A program made the position numbers and the translations under genes. The notes beneath the pieces were generated by a model. It was not told the origin of the DNA, searched no databases, and saw nothing but the letters and a program-made list of their open reading frames with translations. Source: Streptomyces sp. cf386 (lineage in GTDB: Bacteria; Actinomycetota; Actinomycetes; Streptomycetales; Streptomycetaceae). From it: a DNA stretch of 64,000 bases. The first letter of the stretch is position 1; each line of letters opens with the position of its first letter. The DNA lies in NCBI RefSeq assembly GCF_900103585.1, contig NZ_FNHV01000032.1:1-64000 (forward strand). The letters are read 5' to 3'. Shown piece after piece: positions 1 to 7,400 of this stretch.

Positions 1-115
1 ACTCCCACCCACTTGATGGGGTAAGGCTCCCAGTAGACGACTGGGTTGATAGGCCGGATCTGGAAGCACAGTAATGTGTGGAGGTGACCGGTACTAATAG
101 GCCGAGGGCTTGTCC
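1..115 (+). rRNA. 23S ribosomal RNA, 3' end (partial)
   Basis: The first bases are the 3'-terminal domain of 23S rRNA. The highly conserved stretch GTGACCGGTACTAATAGGCC occurs at about 84-103 and is followed by the usual actinobacterial 3' terminus near GGCTTGTCC. The gene enters from outside the window, so only its last ~115 nt are present. Bases 116-209 are the 23S-5S spacer of the same rrn operon. The exact 3' end is assigned by comparison with typical Streptomyces rRNA and may be off by a few bases. Confidence 0.95.
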
Positions 116-209
116 TCAGTTGCTCGCGTCCACTGTGTTGGTTCTGAAACCACGAACGGCCCCGCTGTAGTCACAGCAGCGGTGTGGCTTTGTTTGACAG
201 TTTCATAGT

Positions 210-329
210 GTTTCGGTGGTTATAGCGTGAGGGAAACGCCCGGTTACATTCCGAACCCGGAAGCTAAGCCTTACAGCGCCGATGGTACTGCAGGGGGGAC
301 CCTGTGGGAGAGTAGGACGCCGCCGAACT
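210..329 (+). rRNA. 5S ribosomal RNA
   Basis: This is a 120-nt 5S rRNA, beginning GTTTCGGTGG and ending CGCCGAAC. It carries the conserved internal CCGAACCCGGAAGCTAAGCC segment and the GGGAGAGTAGGACGCCGCC helix near the 3' end. It lies 94 nt behind the 23S end, the normal rrn order, and is followed 10 nt later by a strong intrinsic terminator. Confidence 0.97.
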
Positions 330-339
330 CCTTTTAATA

Positions 340-381
340 GGGTTGGACCCGGAACTTTGGTTCCGGGTCCAACCCTTTTTT
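340..381 (+). terminator. rrn operon intrinsic terminator
   Basis: A perfect 16-bp stem (GGGTTGGACCCGGAAC pairing with its complement), a 4-nt loop (TTTG) and a run of six T residues. This is a classical rho-independent terminator directly after 5S rRNA and closes the rRNA operon. Confidence 0.95.
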
Positions 382-427
382 GTTGTGCGTCACCTGAAGT
401 TCACGTTGCGCAACCAACATCCCTCGT

Positions 428-1105
428 ATGGGTACTGCTGCAATGCTCAGGGCCGCCGGCGTCGGAGTCGGTGACGAGGTTGTCGTACCGGCCTTCGGGA
501 ACGTCGAAGTCGCCGAAGCCGTGATCCTGGCCGGGGCTCTACCGGTGTTCGCCGACATAGACCCGCTGACCTATTGCCTGGACGCGGGCGCCGTCGAGGC
601 GGCTGTCACCCCGCGGACGGCGGCCGTCGTCGCCGTACACCGCTTCGGTCGGTCGGCCGATATCGCACGGTTGCACGAGATCGGGCAGCGTCATGGGCTG
701 TTGGTGTTGGAACAGGGTGAGTCCGAGGCTCCGTACGACGAGATCGCTCAGCGCCGACAGCGGGCCTCGTATCTGGACGCGAAGTTGAAGGGCGTACTCA
801 CGCCCGATGGTGGTGACGGGCACACCTACCAGCAATACGTCGTGCGCGTGCCGGGGAACGGGCGGCCGGATCGCGACGCTTTTGCTCGGGCCGTGCGGGC
901 CAGGGGTGTTGAGTGCCGGGTGCCGGTGAAGACACCTGTGCATCGGCTGCCTGAATTCCGGCGGTGTGTGGCCCTGCCGGAGACCGAGCGGGCCGCTGAT
1001 GAAACGTTGGCTCTGCCTGTTGACGCCGCTCTGACCAAGCGGGACATGCAGCGGATCGTGTCCGCCTGCAACGCGCTCGGAGGACTGCTCCAGCCCGCCT
1101 TCTGA
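428..1105 (+). CDS. Shortened DegT/DnrJ/EryC1/StrS aminotransferase-like protein
   Basis: The 225-aa product matches two separated parts of the DegT/StrS family of PLP-dependent sugar aminotransferases. Its N-terminus (GTAAMLRAAGVGVGDEVVVPAF...) corresponds to the region that normally starts around residue 50. It runs to 'HGLLVLEQGESEAP', equivalent to the segment just before the PLP-lysine region, then jumps directly to the C-terminal 'QRRQRASYLDAKL...' part. Family members are about 370-400 aa, so about 50 N-terminal and 80 internal residues are missing, including the Schiff-base lysine. The frame is open with normal codon bias, so it may be a retained remnant with a new role. Normal transamination is not expected. 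Start uncertain: no clear ribosome binding site precedes ATG 428, and ATG 443 is an alternative. Confidence 0.7.
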   Translation: MGTAAMLRAAGVGVGDEVVVPAFGNVEVAEAVILAGALPVFADIDPLTYCLDAGAVEAAVTPRTAAVVAVHRFGRSADIARLHEIGQRHGLLVLEQGESEAPYDEIAQRRQRASYLDAKLKGVLTPDGGDGHTYQQYVVRVPGNGRPDRDAFARAVRARGVECRVPVKTPVHRLPEFRRCVALPETERAADETLALPVDAALTKRDMQRIVSACNALGGLLQPAF

Positions 1106-1182
1106 GCTGGTTTTGGAGCGCGGGTGTGTTCGGGGTATGATCTATTCCGTTGCCGCGAGGGAAACTTCGCAAAGGGCAGCAG

Positions 1183-1258
1183 GCCCCTATAGCTCAGTCG
1201 GTAGAGCGTCTCCATGGTAAGGAGAAGGTCAACGGTTCGATTCCGTTTGGGGGCTCCA
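1183..1258 (+). tRNA. tRNA-Thr (anticodon GGU), CCA encoded
   Basis: The cloverleaf can be written out: acceptor GCCCCTA/TGGGGGC, D stem GCTC/GAGC, anticodon stem TCTCC/GGAGA with 7-nt loop ATGGTAA (anticodon GGT), variable AGGTC, T stem AACGG/CCGTT with loop TTCGATT, discriminator T, and an encoded CCA. It decodes ACC/ACU threonine. A short strong hairpin follows 4 nt later. Confidence 0.96.
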
Positions 1259-1261
1259 CGC

Positions 1262-1295
1262 AGAAAGGCCCCGCCCAGATGGGCGGGGCCTTTCT
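1262..1295. terminator. Bidirectional terminator between tRNA-Thr and osaC
   Basis: The hairpin AGAAAGGCCCCGCCC-agat-GGGCGGGGCCTTTCT has a 15-bp GC-rich stem flanked by A and T tracts. It lies between the plus-strand tRNA and the stop codon of the minus-strand osaC at 1320, so it can terminate both. Confidence 0.85.
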
Positions 1296-1319
1296 CATGC
1301 CCTTCTGCCGATTCCGCCC

Positions 1320-4070
1320 TCAGTCCTTGTGGATGCCCGGGACGCGCATGGCCAGGATCGCCATGTCGTCCGATGGTGCGTCCGAGGCGAAGCGTTCGAC
1401 GGCGCGCATGATGCGGGCCGCCACCGCGCCGGCCGTCAGGCCCGTGCAGGTGGTGAGGACGTCGGTGAGGCCGTCGTCGCCCAGCATGCGGCTGCCTTCG
1501 CGGCGTTCGGTCACGCCGTCCGTGACGCACAGGAGGACGTCGCCCGGGTCGAGGGTGACCGTCTGCTCGTAGAGCTCCAAGTCGTCCATGACACCGAGGA
1601 GCGGCTGAGGCTCGGCGGCCGGTTCGACCGTGCCGTCCTGGCGCAGGCGGAGCGGGAGCGGGTGGCCGGCGCAGACCACCTTCAGTTCGGCGCTGCCGTC
1701 CTCCTGTGGCCTCAACTCGCCGTAGAGGAGCGTCAGGAAGCGGCTGCGGGCGCCCTCGTCGAGGATCGCCGAGTTCAGGCGCTCCAGTACCGCCGGGCCG
1801 CTGAGGCCCTCGCGGGCCAGGAGCCGGAGTGCGTGCCGGGCGAGGCCCGTCACCGCTGCCGCGTTCGGGCCCGTACCGCAGACGTCGCCGATGGCGAAGC
1901 CGTAGGCGCCGTCGCTGATCGGGAAGAGGTCGTAGAAGTCGCCGCCGACCTCGTTGCCTTCGCCGGCCGCGCGGTAGATGACCTCGACCTCGACGCCGTC
2001 GATCTCGGGGAGCTCGGGCGGCAGGAGGCTGCGCTGGAGGGACTGGCTGATGGCTGTGCGCTCGGAATAGAGGCGGGCGTTGTCCAGGGCCAGGGCGGCC
2101 CTTCGGGAGAGGTCTTCCGCCAACTCCAGGATTTCCTGGCGGAAGTGTTCGTCGGTCGGCTTGCCGAGCGTCAACATGCCGATGACTCGATTGCGGGCCA
2201 CCAGCGGCAGTACGACCGTCTCGCCGCCCACGGCGGATGCCGTGGCGAGGGTGGGGCCGATGCCCGCGCTGATGCGGCCGATCGGCTCGCCCAGGCCCAG
2301 GCTGCGCATGGAGGTGCGCAGGGCCGCCTGGTGGGCCGACTGGGCGGGAGCCGACCAGACGCGGGCGCCGGGGGTGGGGACCGGGTCCGGCGGCGCGATC
2401 TTCGACAGCAACGACTTGATGCCGTCGATGAGTTCCTCGTCCTCGTGCAGGACGTAGGACAGATACGGCTCCGAGGCCTGGTCGGCGATCGTGTAGACCG
2501 CGCACCAAGTCGCCAGGGTCGGGACCGTCATCTGGGCCATCAGAGCCAGGGTCTGGTCGCGGTCCAGGGTGCCGGCGAGCAGGTCGGATGCCTCGACGAG
2601 GAAGCTGAGCGAGCCTCGGCGCAGTCGCTCCAGTTCACCCAGACGAGCCGACTCCACGGCCAGCGCGATGCGGTCGGCGGCGAACTGGAGGCGCAGCGCC
2701 TCTTCGTTGGAGTATCTGTTGGGCGCCTCGGCGGCGACACCGAGGGAGCCGGTGAGGCGGCCCTCGACCTTCAGGGGGACGGTGACGACCGAGCGCATGC
2801 CGGTGCCGCTCAGCAGGGGCACGGCGCCGGGGACCATGGTGAGGTCCTCGTGGACCGACGGCATGCGGGCCGAGCCGTAGCGGCCGGGGCCCGCTTCGAC
2901 GGGCACGCGCGCGAAGCGCTGGCGTGCGGAGGGCAGGCCGGTGGAGGCGCGGACCTCCAACTCGGTTTCGTCGTCGGTCGCCAGGAGCAGGAACGCGGAG
3001 TCGCCGTCGAGCATGTCGCGGGCGCGCTCCACCGTGCGCTGGAGGAGGCCGTCGAGGTCGTCCGGGGCCGGGGAACCGATGAACACCTCGAAGGGGTCGG
3101 TGCTCTGGGCCTCGCCGGTCGTGGTGGTGTCGGAGGCCGGGACGCGCAACGGCGTCTGCAGGACGGCGCGTTCGTGGTCGCGGACCAGGAGGCAGACCGT
3201 GGACGGTTCGCCGCCCGTGTCGCGGACGCGCAGGTGCGAGGCGTACACCGGTGTGACGCGGCCGTTGGCGCCCCTGATGCCGTAACTGCCCTCCCAGCGG
3301 GAGAGCTGGAGCGCCTCCGCGATGCCGGTGCTGGTGCCCGGTGTGTGCGGCCAGGCCGCGAGGTCGGTCAGGGGCTTGCCGGTGACCTGCTCGGCCGCAT
3401 AGCCGAAGAGGTCCTCCGCGTCCTCGTTCCAGGACGAGACGGCGCCCTTGCGGTCGATCTGGACCACGGCGACACGGACGCGGCCGTCGGCGAGGGGGAG
3501 GAGGTCGGAGGGCAGGGACGGGCCTGCGGCGCGGGTGCCCACCGGGCGTTCGGGAAGATCGAGTTGGAACCAGACCTGTTTGTGGGTCGGCGTGTACTCG
3601 ACGCCCCAGCGGCCGGCCAGGGCCGCGCACAGCTGGAGGCCGCGGCCGCCCTCGCGGTCGGGACTGCCCATGTTGACGGGCGAGCCCTGGAGGGGGATCT
3701 CGCGCTCCGGATACCGGTCGGCCACCTCGATCCGTACACCGTCGTCACTGCGCAGACACAGGACGTCCGCGGATGTGCCCGCGTGCACGACGGCGTTGGT
3801 CACCAATTCACTGGTGAGGACTACGGCGTCGTCGACGATGTCGGCGAAGCCCCACCCCTGGAGTGTGTCGCGGACGAAGGAGCGGGCGCTCGCGACCGAT
3901 CGCCCGACGGGATCGAAGCTGGCTGCCGCGCGCGCGGTGATCACAGAACTCCTCGTCCGGTTGTCGACGTGCAGGGCTTCGTGGCCGACAGGGTCGCGCC
4001 GCTGGTGCGGCACCTGCGTGCCCGTCGGCCGGTCCGGGGATGGTCCCCCCGGGATCAGTCCGGTGGTCAT
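1320..4070 (-). CDS. osaC: OsaC-type multidomain regulator: RsbW-like kinase, PAS, GAF, PP2C phosphatase
   Basis: The 916-aa cytosolic protein has, in order: an RsbW/HATPase_c anti-sigma kinase domain (about 40-150, N-box 'SELVTNAVVHAG', 'GGRGLQL'), a PAS domain (about 195-310), two GAF-like domains (about 320-480 and 500-660) and a C-terminal SpoIIE/PP2C phosphatase (about 690-916, 'GNEVGGDFYDLF', 'SDDMAILAMR'). This order and the divergent giant HAMP kinase match S. coelicolor OsaC, which is reported to control sigma-B after osmotic stress. ATG 4070 is chosen because GGAGGGG lies 9 nt upstream; an upstream in-frame start at 4154 lacks one. The partner-switching role is from the family, not the sequence. 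Confidence 0.92.
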   Translation of the reverse strand: MTTGLIPGGPSPDRPTGTQVPHQRRDPVGHEALHVDNRTRSSVITARAAASFDPVGRSVASARSFVRDTLQGWGFADIVDDAVVLTSELVTNAVVHAGTSADVLCLRSDDGVRIEVADRYPEREIPLQGSPVNMGSPDREGGRGLQLCAALAGRWGVEYTPTHKQVWFQLDLPERPVGTRAAGPSLPSDLLPLADGRVRVAVVQIDRKGAVSSWNEDAEDLFGYAAEQVTGKPLTDLAAWPHTPGTSTGIAEALQLSRWEGSYGIRGANGRVTPVYASHLRVRDTGGEPSTVCLLVRDHERAVLQTPLRVPASDTTTTGEAQSTDPFEVFIGSPAPDDLDGLLQRTVERARDMLDGDSAFLLLATDDETELEVRASTGLPSARQRFARVPVEAGPGRYGSARMPSVHEDLTMVPGAVPLLSGTGMRSVVTVPLKVEGRLTGSLGVAAEAPNRYSNEEALRLQFAADRIALAVESARLGELERLRRGSLSFLVEASDLLAGTLDRDQTLALMAQMTVPTLATWCAVYTIADQASEPYLSYVLHEDEELIDGIKSLLSKIAPPDPVPTPGARVWSAPAQSAHQAALRTSMRSLGLGEPIGRISAGIGPTLATASAVGGETVVLPLVARNRVIGMLTLGKPTDEHFRQEILELAEDLSRRAALALDNARLYSERTAISQSLQRSLLPPELPEIDGVEVEVIYRAAGEGNEVGGDFYDLFPISDGAYGFAIGDVCGTGPNAAAVTGLARHALRLLAREGLSGPAVLERLNSAILDEGARSRFLTLLYGELRPQEDGSAELKVVCAGHPLPLRLRQDGTVEPAAEPQPLLGVMDDLELYEQTVTLDPGDVLLCVTDGVTERREGSRMLGDDGLTDVLTTCTGLTAGAVAARIMRAVERFASDAPSDDMAILAMRVPGIHKD

Positions 4071-4448
4071 GTCCGGCTGCCCCTCCGATGCCCGCTCGTG
4101 CTCCTCCTGCCACCGCCCAGGCCGGACGGGACCGGCGAGGCTGGACAGCCGCATGCAAGGTTACTTACCTTCGCCGTCCGTGCGGATGCCGGTCTGCAGT
4201 GTTTCCGTCCGGAGGGTGTGCGGACGATGTGCGAAGCTGCCGAACTGTTATGGCCGGGTTCAGCCGGGGTGAAACACTGGGCAAGCTTCTTGTGAAGGTC
4301 CGGGCAGGCTGAGTGTCATTCGCGTACCGCGGGCAGCAGCACGTGGTGTGGCCTGGTATATCCGGCAGGAATACCCAGCAGTAACGGGTACGCGCAGAAG
4401 TACGAGCCAAGCACAGCAGTAACGGTCGACCCCTGCGGGAGGGACACA
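4071..4448. promoter_or_regulatory. Divergent osaC/osaA control region
   Basis: These 378 bp hold no gene and must carry the promoters of both divergent genes. Visible elements are the small inverted repeat AAGGTTACTTACCTT (4157-4171) and, at 4371-4391, overlapping GGGTAT (minus) and GGGTAC (plus) hexamers resembling sigma-B -10 elements. Their possible GNNT -35 partners are only 13 nt away, below the usual 14-16, so sigma-B dependence is unproven. Confidence 0.5.
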
Positions 4449-7400
4449 GTGGAGTCTGGCGCAGCGACGCGGGGCACTAAGACGCGCGCGAAAGGCGGAC
4501 AGTCCCTGAGGAACGAGCGCAAGACACGTGGCGGGACCACCGCGGTGGATACGGCTGCCCTGAACCGGCTGCTGGCGGCGCTGGTGTCGATGCGTGACGG
4601 GAACTTCCGGAAACGGCTCACGGTGTCCGGCGACGGCGTGATGTCCGAGATCGCCGCGGTCTTCAACGAGGTGGCCGACCGCAATCTCCACCTGACGGGT
4701 GAGCTGGCGCGGGTGCGGCGCATGGTCGGGCGTGAGGGCAAGCTCACCGAGCGGCTGGAGACGGGCGCCTGTGAGGGCTCCTGGGCGGCCGCCGTCGACA
4801 ACTCCAACGCCCTGGTCGACGACCTCGTACGGCCCGTCTCCGAGGTCGGCCGGGTGCTGTCCGCGGTGGCCGAGGGTGATCTGTCGCCGCGGATGGAGCT
4901 GCGGACGCAGGCGTCGGACGGGACCGGGCATCCCCTGCGGGGTGAGTTCCTCAAGGTCGGACGGACTGTAAACAACCTTGTCGATCAGTTGTCCACGTTC
5001 ACCGACGAGGTCACGCGTGTGGCCAGCGAGGTGGGCACCGAGGGCAAGCTCGGCGGGCAGGCACGCGTGCGTGGCATGTCGGGTTCGTGGAAGGACCTCA
5101 CGGATTCCGTCAACACGATGGCGTACCGCCTGACGGCCCAGGTGCGGGACATCGCGCTGGTGACCACGGCGGTCGCCAAGGGTGACTTGTCCCGGAAGGT
5201 CACGGTTCATGTGGCCGGCGAGATGCTGGAGCTGAAGAACACCGTCAACACGATGGTGGACCAGCTGTCGTCCTTCTCCTCCGAGGTGACCCGAGTCGCC
5301 CGTGAGGTGGGCACCGAGGGTGAGCTCGGCGGGCAGGCGCAGGTGCCGGGTGTGGCCGGTGTGTGGAAGGACCTCACCGATTCGGTGAACCTCATGGCCG
5401 GCAACCTGACCGCCCAGGTGCGCGGAATCGCCCAGGTGACGACCGCGGTGGCCAACGGTGATCTGTCGCAGAAGGTGACCGTGTCGGCGCGCGGCGAGGT
5501 CGCCCAGCTCGCGGACACGATCAACCAGATGACCGAGACGCTGCGGATCTTCGCGGACGAGGTCACACGCGTGGCCAACGAGGTCGGCGCCGAAGGGCGG
5601 CTGGGCGGTCAGGCGAACGTGCCGGGTGCGGCGGGGACGTGGAAGGACCTCACGGATTCCGTCAACACCGTGTTCCGGAACCTGACCATTCAGGTGCGGG
5701 ACATCGCGGCGGTGACGACGGCGGTGGCCAACGGTGACCTGTCGCAGAAGGTCACCGTCGATGTGGCCGGCGAGATGCTCGAGTTGAAGAACACCGTCAA
5801 CGGCATGGTCGACCAGCTGTCGTCCTTCGGTGCCGAGGTCACGCGTGTGGCGCGTGAGGTCGGTGTCGAGGGTGAGCTCGGCGGACAGGCGCAGGTGCCG
5901 GGAGCCGCGGGGACGTGGAAGGACCTGACGGACTCCGTCAACACGGCGTTCCGGAACCTCACCGGACAGGTGAGGAACATCGCCCAGGTGACGACGGCGG
6001 TGGCCAACGGTGACCTGTCGCAGAAGGTCACCGTGGACGTCTCCGGTGAGATGCTCCAGCTGAAGAACACCGTGAACACGATGGTGGACCAGCTGTCGTC
6101 CTTCGCCGACCAGGTCACGCGCATGGCCCGGGACGTGGGTACGGAGGGCCGACTGGGCGGTCAGGCCGTCGTACCGGGCGTGGCCGGTACGTGGAAGGAA
6201 CTCACCGATTCCGTCAACGGAATGGCAGGAAACCTTACGGCCCAGGTGCGCAACATCGCGCAGGTCACCACTGCGGTGGCTCGCGGTGACCTGTCGCAGA
6301 AGATCGACGTCGATGCGCGCGGCGAGATCCTGGAGCTGAAGAACACCATCAACACGATGGTCGACCAGCTCTCCGGCTTCGCAGACCAGGTGACCCGGGT
6401 GGCCCGCGAGGTGGGCACCGAGGGCCGCCTCGGCGGTCAGGCGCAGGTGCCCGGCGTGGCCGGTGTGTGGCGGGACCTGACCGACTCCGTGAACGGAATG
6501 GCAGGAAACCTTACGGCCCAGGTGCGCAACATCGCGCAGGTCGCCACCGCGGTGGCTCGCGGTGACCTGTCGCAGAAGATCACCGTGGATGCGCGCGGCG
6601 AGATCCTGGAGCTGAAGAACACGCTCAACACGATGGTGGACCAGCTGTCGTCGTTCGCGGAGGAGGTCACCAGGGTCGCCCGCGAGGTGGGTACGGAGGG
6701 TCAGCTCGGCGGACAGGCCGAGGTGCAGGGTGTCTCCGGCACTTGGAAGGACCTCACCCAGTCCGTGAACTTCATGGCGAACAACCTGACCATCCAGGTG
6801 CGTCAGATCGCCGAGGTCACCACCGCGGTCGCCAAGGGCGACCTGTCCAAGAAGATCACCGTCGATGCGAAGGGCGAGATCCTCGAGCTCGTCACGACCG
6901 TCAACACGATGGTCGACCAGCTGTCCAGCTTCGCCGAGCAGGTGACCCGGGTGGCCCGCGAGGTGGGCACCGAGGGCATCCTGGGCGGCCAGGCGCACGT
7001 GCCCGGCATCACGGGCATCTGGAAGGACCTCAGCGGCAACGTCAACCTGATGGCCAAGAACCTGACCATGCAGGTGCGCAACATCTCCCAGGTTGCCGCG
7101 GCCGTCGCCAACGGCGACCTGACCCGGACGGTGACCATCGAGGCGCGCGGCGAGGTCGCGCAGCTCGCCGACACCTTCAACACCATGGTGAAGACGCTGA
7201 GTTCGTTCGCCGACCAGGTCACCAAGGTGGCCCGTGAGGTGGGCACGGACGGGATCCTCGGTGGTCAGGCGCATGTGCCGGGTGTGGCCGGTACGTGGAA
7301 GGACCTCACCGAGTCCGTGAACCAGATGGCGTCCAACCTGACCGGTCAGGTCCGCAACATCGCCATGGTCACCACGGCCATCGCCAAGGGTGACCTGACC

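Noticed and set aside
4371..4391. Sigma-B promoters upstream of osaC/osaA
   Set aside because: GGGTAT/GGGTAC hexamers are present but possible GNNT elements are 13 nt away rather than 14-16, so I did not annotate them as promoters.
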